A stretch of DNA of 64,000 nucleotides from Pseudomonas sp. 6D_7.1_Bac1 (GTDB taxonomy: Bacteria > Pseudomonadota > Gammaproteobacteria > Pseudomonadales > Pseudomonadaceae), in assembly GCF_025465945.1 (NCBI RefSeq), contig NZ_JANLNW010000008.1, positions 45,328 through 109,327 on the forward strand, given 5' to 3'. Shown here piece by piece: positions 1-8,824 of this stretch. Made by a program: the position numbers and the translations under genes. The stretch's first letter is position 1, and each line of letters starts with the position of its first letter. Below the pieces are notes generated by a model. That model searched no databases. It saw only the letters and a list, made by a program, of their open reading frames with translations, and was not told where the DNA came from.

Positions 1-1
1 A

Positions 2-352
2 CCGTTGTTGGGACGCTTCAAACTGGTAAAGCTCGACGAACCGACCTTCGACGCCGAGGCCTGGAAGACCCTGGCCGACGTCAACAACCCGCACCCCAAA
101 GGGACGCGTTCGATGCCGGCCAACCTGGCCATCGGCGTCTCGGCACCGTTCAAGGCCCACTACCCGGATCTGGTGGCGTTCTTCGAGAAGGTTGATGTGC
201 CGATCGATTTGCTGAACCAGACCCTCGGCCAAATGAGCGAAAAACACCAAAAACCGCGTGAAGTCGCACAAGCCTTCCTGCGCGAACAACCGCAGGTGTG
301 GCAAGGCTGGGTGCCGGCGCAGGTCGCGACGAAAGTCAGCAGCAGTTTGTGA
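2..352 (+). CDS. Glycine betaine/proline-type ABC transporter substrate-binding protein, C-terminal part
   Basis: The frame is open from the left edge, so only about the last 116 residues are present and the true start lies outside the window. The fragment has the pattern of an OpuAC-type periplasmic ligand-binding domain: alternating short strands and helices, a conserved NPHPKGTRSMPANLAIGV stretch, and a C-terminal helix ending in QVWQGWVPAQVATKV. Such proteins capture quaternary amines such as glycine betaine or choline for an ABC importer. The transporter partners would lie to the left. The exact ligand cannot be read from this fragment. Confidence 0.75.
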   Translation, partial: PLLGRFKLVKLDEPTFDAEAWKTLADVNNPHPKGTRSMPANLAIGVSAPFKAHYPDLVAFFEKVDVPIDLLNQTLGQMSEKHQKPREVAQAFLREQPQVWQGWVPAQVATKVSSSL

Positions 353-378
353 CGCAGTTGTGGGTGGGCGGTGAGTCT

Positions 379-987
379 TCAGGCGTGCGCCACTTCCGCC
401 GCCAGCGCTTCGCCCACGGCGGGCCGTGAGCCAATCCGCGCCTGAAAACGTTCCAGCGACGGCCATTGCTTCAGGTCGATATCAAACAAAGAAGTCCAAC
501 GCAGCACAGTGAACAGATAGGCGTCAGCGATGCTGAAGCGCTCGCCCAGCAGGTATTCCTGTAGTTCCAGTGTCTGGGTCAGAACGGCAAACCGCTTGAA
601 CAGTTTCTCCTTGAAGAGCGCTTTTACCTCATCAGGAAACTGCGCATTGAACAGCAGTCCCAGGCCACCGTGAATCTCACTCGAAATGAAGTTCAGTAGT
701 TCCTGCAAACGCACTCTTTCCCAGGATCCGCACGCCGGTGCAAGGCCGGCAAGGGGGCGAAGATCGGCCAGGTATTGCAGGATTGCCGGTCCCTCGGTCA
801 GCACATCGCCGTTATCCAGTTGCAGCGCTGCGACATAGCCTTTCGGGTTGATCGCAAGAAAGTCGGCGCCGTCCCGGGTCTTCTTGGTGCGGTTGTCGAC
901 GCGGACCAGTTCGAATGCCAGTTGCAGTTCGCGCAGAACAATGTGCGGTGCGAGGGAGCAGGCTTGAGGCGAAAAGTACAACTTCAT
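379..987 (-). CDS. Glutathione S-transferase, beta-class-like
   Basis: A 202-residue protein of normal cytosolic GST length. The N-terminal thioredoxin-like half starts MKLYFSPQACSLAPHI; the Cys at about residue 10 is where bacterial beta-class GSTs carry their active-site cysteine. A glutathione-contacting EGPAILQYLAD motif follows near residue 65. The C-terminal all-helical domain carries the usual N-capping segment (FSIADAYLF). It probably conjugates or reduces electrophiles with glutathione in the cytoplasm. It is divergent from the LysR gene at 1087 across a 99-bp gap, so that regulator is a plausible controller. The substrate is not predictable. Confidence 0.9.
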   Translation of the reverse strand: MKLYFSPQACSLAPHIVLRELQLAFELVRVDNRTKKTRDGADFLAINPKGYVAALQLDNGDVLTEGPAILQYLADLRPLAGLAPACGSWERVRLQELLNFISSEIHGGLGLLFNAQFPDEVKALFKEKLFKRFAVLTQTLELQEYLLGERFSIADAYLFTVLRWTSLFDIDLKQWPSLERFQARIGSRPAVGEALAAEVAHA

Positions 988-1086
988 GATCAGGGCTCTA
1001 GGTGAGGATTTTGATCAGTGTCATAGTCGCCCGCGCACTTCGTACAATTAATCTTTCAGACATCAGCCATAAGGACAGCTACTGCC

Positions 1087-1965
1087 ATGATGAACCTGAT
1101 GCATTGGCGGATGCTGGTGGCCATCGCCGACACGGGCAACATCACCCGCGCAGCCGAGCAGGTTGGCATGACTCAGTCGGGCGCCAGCCAGGCGTTGGCG
1201 CTGCTTGAGGACATGCTCGGCGTTCAACTGTTTGTCCGGGAAAACCGTCAGACCTTGCCGACCGCCGTCGGTGCGCAAGTGATCGAACAGGCGCGGGTGA
1301 TGCTCCAGGCTCTCGGGATCATCCGGGCCACTACCGATGCGGCTCGGGATATTCAGCGTGGCACGATCCGCCTGGCCAGTTTCCCGATGGTGCTCGCGAC
1401 TTTTCTGCCGCCACTGTTACGCCAGTTCAAACAGCTTTACCCCGGTATTCAGGTGGTAGCGCTGGAGGTTAGCGACAACGAAGTCGAAGCCTTGCTCAGT
1501 ACTGGCTTGATTGATCTGGGCGTGGTGCTCAATCCGCCACCTGAGCGCAATGCCGGAATATTGGGGCGCGATACCTGGGTCGCGGTGCTGCCGATTGCGA
1601 ATCCATTGGCTCGCCGAACCCACGAGCACGGGTTGATGCTGGCGGAGTTGGTCGAACAGCCGTTTGTGTTGGCCACGGGTGGTTGTAGCGTCAATGCCCG
1701 CAGCCTGGCAGCGGATGCTGGCCTGGCGCTGCTTGATGTACGGGTTGAAGTTCGAGAGTGGGGCAGTGCGTTCACGCTGGTTCGGGAAAACGTCGGGGTG
1801 ACGCTGGTTCCGGAAATGACCTTGCCGACCCATCGCAAGGGGTTGCGGGTGCTGCCATTGGCGGTGCCCGTTCATCGAGAGTTTGCGCTGGTCGCCACAC
1901 CGCTCAGGGAACCGTCTGCGGCGGTACAGGCGCTGCTGGCGATGCTCCAACCTGCGGTTATCTGA
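1087..1965 (+). CDS. LysR-family transcriptional regulator
   Basis: 292 residues, the standard LTTR length. The N-terminal winged HTH (residues about 3-62) reads NITRAAEQVGMTQSGASQALALLEDMLG. It is followed by the linker helix and a two-lobed periplasmic-binding-protein-like effector domain. The start is one of two adjacent ATG codons (1087 or 1090) behind AAGGAC. It is divergent from the GST gene, the classic arrangement of a LysR regulator and its target. The effector is unknown. Confidence 0.88.
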   Translation: MMNLMHWRMLVAIADTGNITRAAEQVGMTQSGASQALALLEDMLGVQLFVRENRQTLPTAVGAQVIEQARVMLQALGIIRATTDAARDIQRGTIRLASFPMVLATFLPPLLRQFKQLYPGIQVVALEVSDNEVEALLSTGLIDLGVVLNPPPERNAGILGRDTWVAVLPIANPLARRTHEHGLMLAELVEQPFVLATGGCSVNARSLAADAGLALLDVRVEVREWGSAFTLVRENVGVTLVPEMTLPTHRKGLRVLPLAVPVHREFALVATPLREPSAAVQALLAMLQPAVI

Positions 1966-2415
1966 CCGTCGGTAAAGGATGGCCTATTGATGGCCTTGCA
2001 TCCGTAGCGTTGCTGTCTATGCTCACTCGTAACTACTTATGTCGGTTGAAATATGAAGCATGAAAGTGTCAATGCCTCAGGCTGATTGTGCTTGAGTCAG
2101 CGCTTTGTGGCCGGCAGTAAGTTGAACGGTGAATCGTGGGTAAGAGTGCGCAACTAAAGGCACCCCGGTGAAAGGGAATGTTTATTAGAGGGAGTTACTT
2201 GTGAATGTTGGGTCGGCCCCCTGTGCGGGGCGTCAAGAAAAGGATGGCTTGATAAGGGCGTTGCTTTAAGGACTCTCCGATTAAACATCATTTATCACCT
2301 GACACTTATCCTTATGTTGAGGATGCGTTTGCCTGTTCTGTGAAGAGTCGTCGTAGTCCGGTGAAAGACTAGGAACTTCCGTTAATCAAAAGACAGTGCT
2401 GAAGGTGATACCACC
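1966..2415. other. Intergenic region without a recognised gene
   Basis: 450 bp between the LysR gene and the PAS chemoreceptor. It is less GC-rich than its surroundings. It contains a short G/C hairpin near 2214-2229 (GCCCC/GGGGC arms) and a 22-codon frame from a GTG at 2201 behind GAGGGAG, which is too short to call. No convincing FliA-type promoter, terminator or RNA gene was seen. Confidence 0.4.
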
Positions 2416-3735
2416 ATGTTTAATCTACATCACAAGTCGGATTTGCTTGAGATAGAGCGATTCAGCTGCGCGTTGACTGAGGCCAATGCCAAGTTGGCGG
2501 CGGTCAGCCGCACCATGGCAATGATCGAGTTTGACGCCACTGGCGTGATCCTTGAGGCCAACGAAAACTTCTGCAAGGCCGTCGGCTATTCCATCGAGGA
2601 GATTCGCGGCAAGCATCACCGGATATTTTGTGAAGAGGATTACGCCAAAAGTGAAGACTACCAGCGGTTCTGGCGCGAGCTGGATCGTGGCGAGCCCAAC
2701 AGCGGAACATTCTTGCGCTTGAATAAGGCTGGCAAGGAAGTCTGGCTTGAGGCCAGTTACATGCCGGTGATCGGGGCGGATCGGCGCGTTCGTAGTGTGA
2801 TCAAGGTAGCGGCGGACATCACCGACCGAGTCAATAAAGAGCATGAAAACCAGAGCCTGGTGAATGCCCTGGGCCGCTCCATGGCGGTGGTCGAATTTTC
2901 CCCCGACGGCAGGGTTATTACCGCCAACGATAACTTCTTGCAGACCATGCACTATTCGCTTAACGAAATAGTCGGCCAGCATCACAGCATGTTCTGTCAC
3001 CGATCCGTCAGTGAGTCCCCGGCCTACAAGGCATTCTGGGCTTCGCTCAATCGCGGCGAGTACCATTCCCGCCGGTTTGAGCGGGTTGATAAATACGGCC
3101 GCATGGTCTTTCTCGAAGCCTCGTATAACCCGATCTTCGACGCCAAGGGCCGCTTGTACAAAGTGGTCAAGTTTGCCAGTGACATCACTTCGCAAATGAC
3201 GACATTGCAGACCGCTGCCGAGTCGGCCCATTCAACCTCGGTGCAAAACGACGCTTGCGCCCAGAAAGGCTCTCAGGTGGTGCAGCAGACCGTGCAGATC
3301 ATCGAAGAGATCTCCAGGGATCTCAACGAAGCGGCCCTCAGCATCGATGCGGTCAGCAAACAGTCCGACATCATCGGCACCATTGTTCAGACCATTCGCG
3401 GCATTGCCGATCAGACCAATCTGCTGGCACTCAACGCCGCCATTGAAGCGGCGCGGGCCGGCGAACATGGACGAGGGTTTGCAGTGGTTGCCGACGAGGT
3501 GCGCAGCCTGGCGGCACGTACCAGTCAGGCGACACTGGAAATTGTCGACGTGGTGCGCAAGAACCACGATTTGTCCTTGAGTGCAGTGTCGAGCATGCAA
3601 TCAAGTTTGAGCCGTACTGGACTTGGCGTGGAGTTGGCGAATGAAGCGGGAGAGGTGATCCTGGAAATTCAACAGGGTTCACGGCATGTGGTAGACGCCA
3701 TCAGTCAGTTCAACTCGACGTTGCAACTTAATTAA
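2416..3735 (+). CDS. PAS-PAS methyl-accepting chemotaxis transducer, BdlA-like
   Basis: 439 residues with no transmembrane segment. Two tandem PAS domains lie at about 25-125 and 145-245; both share the GxIxxANxNF and GxxHxxFC pattern, which indicates an internal duplication. An MCP signalling domain follows, with the hairpin tip [20 protein letters not shown] and the [15 protein letters not shown] motif. This matches soluble transducers of the BdlA type (biofilm dispersion in P. aeruginosa), which sense redox or haem/flavin state and couple to CheW/CheA. The GEPN and GEYHS segments after the PAS cores are typical of the family. RBS GAAGGTG precedes the ATG. The call to the family is firm; a role in dispersion is inference. 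Confidence 0.88.
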   Translation: MFNLHHKSDLLEIERFSCALTEANAKLAAVSRTMAMIEFDATGVILEANENFCKAVGYSIEEIRGKHHRIFCEEDYAKSEDYQRFWRELDRGEPNSGTFLRLNKAGKEVWLEASYMPVIGADRRVRSVIKVAADITDRVNKEHENQSLVNALGRSMAVVEFSPDGRVITANDNFLQTMHYSLNEIVGQHHSMFCHRSVSESPAYKAFWASLNRGEYHSRRFERVDKYGRMVFLEASYNPIFDAKGRLYKVVKFASDITSQMTTLQTAAESAHSTSVQNDACAQKGSQVVQQTVQIIEEISRDLNEAALSIDAVSKQSDIIGTIVQTIRGIADQTNLLALNAAIEAARAGEHGRGFAVVADEVRSLAARTSQATLEIVDVVRKNHDLSLSAVSSMQSSLSRTGLGVELANEAGEVILEIQQGSRHVVDAISQFNSTLQLN

Positions 3736-3750
3736 AATCTCGCGTAACTA

Positions 3751-3796
3751 AAAAGGGTGCTCGATCAAGTGCTACGACTGGGTCGAGCCCCCTTTT
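3751..3796. terminator. Bidirectional rho-independent terminator
   Basis: AAAAGGG-TGCTCGA and TCGAG-CCCCCTTTT arms face each other with an A-run on the left and a T-run on the right, between the convergent PAS-MCP gene and the IucA/IucC gene. Confidence 0.75.
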
Positions 3797-3815
3797 GGCC
3801 GATCTCGCGCGCCTT

Positions 3816-5726
3816 TTAAGCGTGCCTGCGAAGCGGGTTGTTCAGACGACCCACGATGTCGAGCGCGCTGTCGAGCAAACGCATACGCACGAAGGACTTG
3901 GCCGGCCAGTCCTGTTCAAGCAAGGCCGATCGCTCGTTTGCCCAGCGCTGTGGCTCGACCCGTTCGCGCAGATTGTCAAAGCAGTCACTGACGTGGCTGG
4001 CCAACTCATTCCATAGCGTATCTTCCGGCACCTTCCAATGCCGAGCGCAGAGCAGCGTCAGTTCTCCGAGATGGCACATGAAGGTGGTGTGCAAGAGTTT
4101 GTCGCGCACGAAGTCCGCATCGTCATACAGCGTCATCTGCGGGTCATGCAACTGAAGGTCGAGGCCTTGCCGATGCAAGGTCTGGCGGTGAATCCTGATG
4201 TCGCCGAAGTCACGCACCATCAACCGGCTCAACTGCCCCTCGGCACTCATTACCATGAAGCTGTTCTGCTGGTGGGCCTCGAATGCTACCCCGTAAAGCA
4301 GGTACAGACCGAGTAATCCGGGAACGGCGATCGATAGATAGTCACGGAAAAAACGCAGCAGATCCGGCCTGCTGTCACCCCCTTGGGCCAACCTGACCCA
4401 CTGGCGCAGCAACGGTTGTCCGTGCTCATCGAGGGCGAACAGGCTGCCAACGGGCACGGCCATTTCACCTGGCTGCAACAGGCTCGACGGATTGTCCCGA
4501 TAAAGCACCGCCAGATGCCGGGAGCGTTCGTCATCCGCCGGTTGCGGCGCGTAATGCACGCCGATTCGTTCCGGCACGATGTTCAGCACGGCGCGGATCT
4601 GCGGCTCTCGCTCGAGCATTCGCAGCACTAAACCGCTGACCCTTGGCCCCATGCGCGCCGAGCGTGGTGAAAGGGTGCGCTGCACGCTGGTCAGTCGCAA
4701 CGCCACCGGCAGTTTGACCATCGGTGAACAGCGGTCCGTATCGGGCACCACGGTGCGAAACGACAGGGTGGGCTGACCGTTGAACGCAATGAGGGTGGTC
4801 ACGACCAGCAGGTGATCGGCAATCTCGCGTGCAAACGAGCGCGGCAGCTCCTCAGCGGCTTGCCACGGATGGACGGGGAGGGGCAGGTAGTCATCCGGGT
4901 CCAGGCCTCTGGCCAGAAGGCACTGGGTCAATTGTTCGGCCGCGAGGGGGAAATGCCCTTGCCACCAGTCGCGGTACTGCTCAGGTCCGCTCAACGATTC
5001 GACGTGAGCCCACTGTCGATGCAAAGCGCACAGGACGACAGGCACGCAGGCTTCGAATTCGGGTGATAGAGCGATGACCTCGGTGGTACTCAAACCCAGC
5101 TTGGTTTTGTAGTTAGGGTGCCAGGGATGACCCAGCGTGCCCCACTGCTCAAGCACCGATGTCGGGTTCTGCCGGGCGGGGTTGCCCTTGAGCCAGGTCA
5201 GCAGGTTATCGCCATCGGCATGCTTGAACTGTTCGCGAAGTTGCCGGCTCCAGCCCTGGTGAAAGGCCTGGCACAAGGTGGCGTTGCAGAAGCTGTCATC
5301 CAGCTCTTCGGCCAGCCGAGCGAGCACTTCGGGTGGCGGCAAAGGGTCAAGTTGCGCACTGAGCACGTTCAGCAACTGTGAAGGAAACAGCAGCTTTTGT
5401 GCCGGGCATTCAGAGCGATGCAAGGTGATGCTGCCCTGTATGTCCCAGCTGTTCATCCGCGCCGGGGTGAGCCCTTCGAAACAGAGTCGGGCACCATCGG
5501 GCAGCGTGAGCCAATACACCGAGCCATCGGCTTGCAAGGCGTTGGGATTGAGCAGGCCTTCGCGTAGCAGCGCTTGCAACAAGCGCTGAAAGCTTGCGCG
5601 GGCGCTGAGCTCGAGCGTATCGGCCAGGTGGCCGAGGTTTATCTGGCGAGACGTGAATGCCTCGGTCGCCAGGGCTTCGCTCCAGCGTGAGAGTAACCAT
5701 TGCTGTTTTTGCGGGTCCATGTGCAT
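3816..5726 (-). CDS. IucA/IucC-family NRPS-independent siderophore synthetase
   Basis: 636 residues, the usual length of NIS synthetases. The family condenses a citrate or other carboxylate with an amine or alcohol via an acyl-adenylate. Visible signature segments are HPWHPNYKTKLGLS near residues 197-212, LPVHPWQ, and FRTVVPDTDRCSPMVKLPV near 320, followed by the C-terminal palm/FhuF-like part with VRDFGDIRIH. The start is the ATG at 5726, 9 nt after AAGGAG. No receptor, exporter or second synthetase lies beside it, so the siderophore cannot be named and it may act with genes elsewhere or be a leftover. No clear Fur box was found upstream. Confidence 0.88.
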   Translation of the reverse strand: MHMDPQKQQWLLSRWSEALATEAFTSRQINLGHLADTLELSARASFQRLLQALLREGLLNPNALQADGSVYWLTLPDGARLCFEGLTPARMNSWDIQGSITLHRSECPAQKLLFPSQLLNVLSAQLDPLPPPEVLARLAEELDDSFCNATLCQAFHQGWSRQLREQFKHADGDNLLTWLKGNPARQNPTSVLEQWGTLGHPWHPNYKTKLGLSTTEVIALSPEFEACVPVVLCALHRQWAHVESLSGPEQYRDWWQGHFPLAAEQLTQCLLARGLDPDDYLPLPVHPWQAAEELPRSFAREIADHLLVVTTLIAFNGQPTLSFRTVVPDTDRCSPMVKLPVALRLTSVQRTLSPRSARMGPRVSGLVLRMLEREPQIRAVLNIVPERIGVHYAPQPADDERSRHLAVLYRDNPSSLLQPGEMAVPVGSLFALDEHGQPLLRQWVRLAQGGDSRPDLLRFFRDYLSIAVPGLLGLYLLYGVAFEAHQQNSFMVMSAEGQLSRLMVRDFGDIRIHRQTLHRQGLDLQLHDPQMTLYDDADFVRDKLLHTTFMCHLGELTLLCARHWKVPEDTLWNELASHVSDCFDNLRERVEPQRWANERSALLEQDWPAKSFVRMRLLDSALDIVGRLNNPLRRHA

Positions 5727-5897
5727 GACAGACGACTCCTTGGGGCGATTAAAAGCAGCTCCAAAGAGGCTATGGCATGCGCGAAAAAATTGATGGCAAG
5801 CATTTCCGGCAAGTGTGTGAGACGCATCCTATGGTGTTGGCGGGAAGGTCCGAGAGCGGTTGGCGCGAGGCATTTCGCTCATTGTCGGGCGAGGTAT

Positions 5898-6641
5898 TCA
5901 GAGGGGCGCGATGAGGATATCAAACAGCTGGAACGCATCATCTACCGGCTCATAGCCAAGCACCCGCGTGGTTTCGCTCAGGTCCAGACGCTTGAAGCGG
6001 TTATTGGAAATCCCGTGACCGATCAGGTGCTGCACACCTTCAACCTCCACTGAGCGCTGGAGTAGCTGCACCGCGTCGCGCGGGCTGAGCCATGCACTCA
6101 GGTCCCGGGCATTGGTCAGTTCATGACGATCCGGGAACTCGAATGCGCCAATGCGCAGCGCGATAGTCGACAGACCACGCTTGGCCGCATAGAAAGCACA
6201 CAGGGCTTCGCCATAACATTTGCTGACACCGTAAAGATTGGCAGGCATGACGGGCATGCCCGGTGTGATCTGCCGGTCCACTGGGTAGCCTTCGATGGTT
6301 TGTGCGCTGCTGGCGAACACCAACCGTTTGCAACCGGCCGTCACGGCGGCCTCAAACAGATACGTGGTAGCCAGGATGTTGTTGGGTAACAACTCGTCGA
6401 ACGATGCCGTGGCGTGGGGAATGCCGGCCAGGTGCACGATGACGTCGATGCCTTCGAGCACGGCACCGACGGCTGCCGCGTCACTCAGGTCGAGGCAGAG
6501 AAACCGATGCGGCGCGTCGACCGTGAAACCGGGCTCGACCCGGTCGGTGAGGACGAAGGTGTAGCGGTCCTTCGAAGCCTCGAAAAAAGTTTTGCCAATT
6601 CTGCCGCAGGCGCCGGTCAGCAGTACCTTGAGTCCGTTCAT
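5898..6641 (-). CDS. NAD(P)-dependent extended SDR, uronate-dehydrogenase-like
   Basis: 247 residues. The Rossmann nucleotide-binding motif TGACGRIGKTF is at residues 10-20, the catalytic Ser is in FASSAQT, and the YxxxK pair is in YGVSKCYGEAL near residue 140. Overall spacing, the short C-terminus and the HGISNN segment resemble bacterial uronate dehydrogenases, which oxidise glucuronate or galacturonate to aldarolactones. Other sugar epimerases share these motifs. It lies on the same strand between gntR and the IucA/IucC gene. A link to sugar-acid metabolism fits the neighbouring gluconate genes but is inference. Confidence 0.75.
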   Translation of the reverse strand: MNGLKVLLTGACGRIGKTFFEASKDRYTFVLTDRVEPGFTVDAPHRFLCLDLSDAAAVGAVLEGIDVIVHLAGIPHATASFDELLPNNILATTYLFEAAVTAGCKRLVFASSAQTIEGYPVDRQITPGMPVMPANLYGVSKCYGEALCAFYAAKRGLSTIALRIGAFEFPDRHELTNARDLSAWLSPRDAVQLLQRSVEVEGVQHLIGHGISNNRFKRLDLSETTRVLGYEPVDDAFQLFDILIAPL

Positions 6642-6958
6642 GTCTGTCTCTTTCTGGGGAGGAGTCGAGCGTCTGGAATCTATCAGCCCCCCTGCAATGG
6701 GCGATCTTAAATACTCGATAGTGCGCTTAAGCTCGCCGGCTCGGATGCGAGCGTCGGCATTGACACCGTAGCGCCTGGAGTGACGAGAGCCATTGCTGTT
6801 TTCAGGGCGTACATGGCGTTATCCGATGTTGAAAGTTGCGGATTTTTCGCCCGTAACAGCGGGTGTGCCGGATAAAGCTGTTTCAGCGTTTGGCCTGGCT
6901 GCCCTCGACGCAGCGGGGTCAAGGGCAACGCTCACACTTGCATCTAGAGCTGTCGGGC
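6642..6958. other. Intergenic region without a convincing gene
   Basis: 317 bp between the SDR and gntR. Short frames exist on both strands (for example a 73-codon frame at 6707-6928 on the minus strand), but they lack a good ribosome binding site, recognisable domains or Pseudomonas-like codon use. No clear promoter or terminator was identified. Confidence 0.35.
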
Positions 6959-7990
6959 TCAGGTACTCTCGCGAACCTTTAATTCAAACCCCATGTCGAC
7001 CACCGGCTTAGCGATCGAATTACCGGCCATCAACGTCAGCATGTGTTCGGCAGCACGGCGGCCGATGGCCTCACGCGGGGTGCTGATGCTGCTCAGGCGC
7101 GGCACCATGTGCGCCGAGGCCGGCAGGTCGTTGAAGCCGAGGATCGCCACTTGCTCGGGGATCTTGATCCCGTTGCGCAGGGCTTCGAGCAGGGCGCCCT
7201 GGGCCAGGTCGTCGTTACCGAAGAAAATGGCGTCGACCTGCGGGTGGGCAGCCATCATTTGCAGAAACAGCTCGCCACCAAGCCCTACCGATGAAGGGCG
7301 CGGTGTCAGCAACTCGAGGTCCGGGTCGTACAGGTTCGCTTGCTGCAAGGCACGCCGGAAGCCTTCGCCACGCAGCAAGGTGCGTTGGTCGAGTTGTGCG
7401 CCGATGTAGGCCAGATGCCGACGGCCACGCGAGATCAAATGTCCAGCGGCGGTTTCACCGGCGCTCAGTTGCGAGAAGCCGACGCAGTTCAGGCCGGCAC
7501 CCGGGTCCAGATCCATCATGTAGACGCAGGGAATATTGCTGGTCTCGATCATCCGGCGGGCACTTTCGGTGCGATCAAAACCGGTCAGCAGCAGGCCGCG
7601 AGGCTGATAGGCCATATAGTTGCGCAGCAGGTTTTCTTCTTCATCACGGGAATAGTGATAGTTGCCGATCAGCACTTCGAAGCCCTTTGGACGCAGCACC
7701 TGGTGGATGGCTTCAAGGGTTTCGATGAACAGCAGGTTCGACAGCGACGGCACCAGCACCACCACCGAATGGCTCTGGGCCGAGGCCAGGGCGCGGGCGG
7801 CGGGGTTGACCACGTAGTTCAGTTCGAGAGCGGCCTGCTGGACCTTTTCCACCAGTTCGGTGGCGACGGTGCTGATGCCGCGCAGAGCCCTGGACGCGGT
7901 GATCGGGCTGACGCCTGCCAGACGAGCAACTTCGTTGAGGGTAGGGCGGCCAGTGGTGCGGGTATTTTTATCGTTTTTAGAGGAGGTCAT
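6959..7990 (-). CDS. gntR: LacI-family gluconate repressor GntR
   Basis: 343 residues from the ATG at 7990; an upstream TTG at 8005 is possible but has no ribosome binding site. The LacI HTH and hinge are at residues about 14-70 (TLNEVARLAGVSPITASRALRG, then NPAARALASAQS). The periplasmic-binding-protein-like effector domain follows, with the usual FFGNDDLAQGAL and ILGFNDLPASAHMVPRLSSI segments. It is divergent from gntK. An operator-like GGTAGCGCTGTC lies 35 bp upstream of its own start, and copies precede gntK and gntT, so autoregulation and gluconate-relieved repression of all three are likely. Confidence 0.92.
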   Translation of the reverse strand: MTSSKNDKNTRTTGRPTLNEVARLAGVSPITASRALRGISTVATELVEKVQQAALELNYVVNPAARALASAQSHSVVVLVPSLSNLLFIETLEAIHQVLRPKGFEVLIGNYHYSRDEEENLLRNYMAYQPRGLLLTGFDRTESARRMIETSNIPCVYMMDLDPGAGLNCVGFSQLSAGETAAGHLISRGRRHLAYIGAQLDQRTLLRGEGFRRALQQANLYDPDLELLTPRPSSVGLGGELFLQMMAAHPQVDAIFFGNDDLAQGALLEALRNGIKIPEQVAILGFNDLPASAHMVPRLSSISTPREAIGRRAAEHMLTLMAGNSIAKPVVDMGFELKVREST

Positions 7991-8024
7991 CGGGCGGCTT
8001 GCCAAACAAAATTCAAGGCACTAA

Positions 8025-8036
8025 GGTAGCGCTGTC
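8025..8036. promoter_or_regulatory. GntR operator, gntR side
   Basis: GGTAGCGCTGTC with the palindromic core AGCGCT. It is the first of three near-identical copies around the gluconate genes and lies just upstream of the gntR start. Confidence 0.75.
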
Positions 8037-8175
8037 TCGATGCAGCTGCAAATGCTTGAGCAGGGTTTGCCTGATCCCTGCTTTTTGGCGTTGGGAAAGA
8101 ACGTGCTACAACCCATAAAAATGACAAGAAGGCGTCGGCAATGCCTGCTTTTGCACTAGCGTTTCATTTGGCAAA

Positions 8176-8187
8176 GGTAGCGCTGTC
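8176..8187. promoter_or_regulatory. GntR operator, gntK side
   Basis: GGTAGCGCTGTC, identical to the copy at 8025 and in the same orientation, ending 18 bp before the gntK ATG. A bound repressor there would block promoter clearance or initiation. Confidence 0.75.
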
Positions 8188-8205
8188 TGCGCGCTGAGGT
8201 GTTAC

Positions 8206-8739
8206 ATGAGTCAACCTATCACCGCCCTGGTCATCATGGGCGTGGCCGGCTGCGGCAAGTCCAGCGTCAGCGAGGCCCTGTGCCAGCTCAGCGGCGCGAC
8301 CGGCATTGAAGGCGATACCTTTCACCCTGCTGCCAATATCGAAAAGATGAGTGCGGGCATTCCCCTGAACGACGACGACCGTGCCGGCTGGCTCGACAGC
8401 CTGTGCGATGAGTTACGCCGCGTGGATGCCACGGGCCAACGCCCGGTGCTGACCTGTTCGGCCCTCAAGCACAGTTACCGTGAACGCTTGCGCAGCGCCT
8501 TGCCGGGCCTGGGTTTTGTGTTCCTTGTGTTGACCCCTGAAGTCGCCGCCGATCGTGTGGCCCATCGTCCGGGTCATTTCATGCCTTCGACGTTGATCGC
8601 CAGCCAGTTCGCCACCCTTGAATCACCGGTGGGCGAGCCGCTGACCCTGGCGCTCGACGCTTCCACGCAGACTGTCAAACAGCTGGCCGAACAGGCCAAT
8701 GGCTGGTGGATCGAACACGGGCTGAAACGCCCGGTTTAA
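8206..8739 (+). CDS. gntK: Gluconokinase
   Basis: 177 residues, typical of GntK. The P-loop GVAGCGKSS is at about residues 12-20, followed by GDTFHPAANIEKMSAGIPLNDDDRAGWL, the gluconate/Mg binding signature of the family. Then come the LTCSALKHSYRERLR and HRPGHFMPSTLIASQFATLE motifs. It phosphorylates gluconate to 6-phosphogluconate, feeding the Entner-Doudoroff pathway. RBS GAGGT precedes the ATG. It is followed 85 bp later by the permease, which has its own operator copy. Confidence 0.95.
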   Translation: MSQPITALVIMGVAGCGKSSVSEALCQLSGATGIEGDTFHPAANIEKMSAGIPLNDDDRAGWLDSLCDELRRVDATGQRPVLTCSALKHSYRERLRSALPGLGFVFLVLTPEVAADRVAHRPGHFMPSTLIASQFATLESPVGEPLTLALDASTQTVKQLAEQANGWWIEHGLKRPV

Positions 8740-8753
8740 GTTTTGTTCCAATA

Positions 8754-8765
8754 GATAGCGCTGTC
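8754..8765. promoter_or_regulatory. GntR operator, gntT side
   Basis: GATAGCGCTGTC, differing at one position from the two other copies, 59 bp before the permease start. The permease therefore probably has its own GntR-controlled promoter besides read-through from gntK. Confidence 0.7.
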
Positions 8766-8824
8766 CCATTCGCAGACGGTTTAAACCCGCTTTAATAACA
8801 ACAACAAACAGGAGATACCCCCCC

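Noticed and set aside
1966..2415. A FliA promoter for the PAS chemoreceptor
   Set aside because: No TAAA-N15-GCCGATAA-like pair exists; only isolated TAAA or CCGAT pieces at wrong spacing.
5727..5897. A Fur box for the IucA/IucC gene
   Set aside because: AAATGCTTGCCATCAATT has some symmetry but too few matches to the Fur consensus GATAATGATAATCATTATC.
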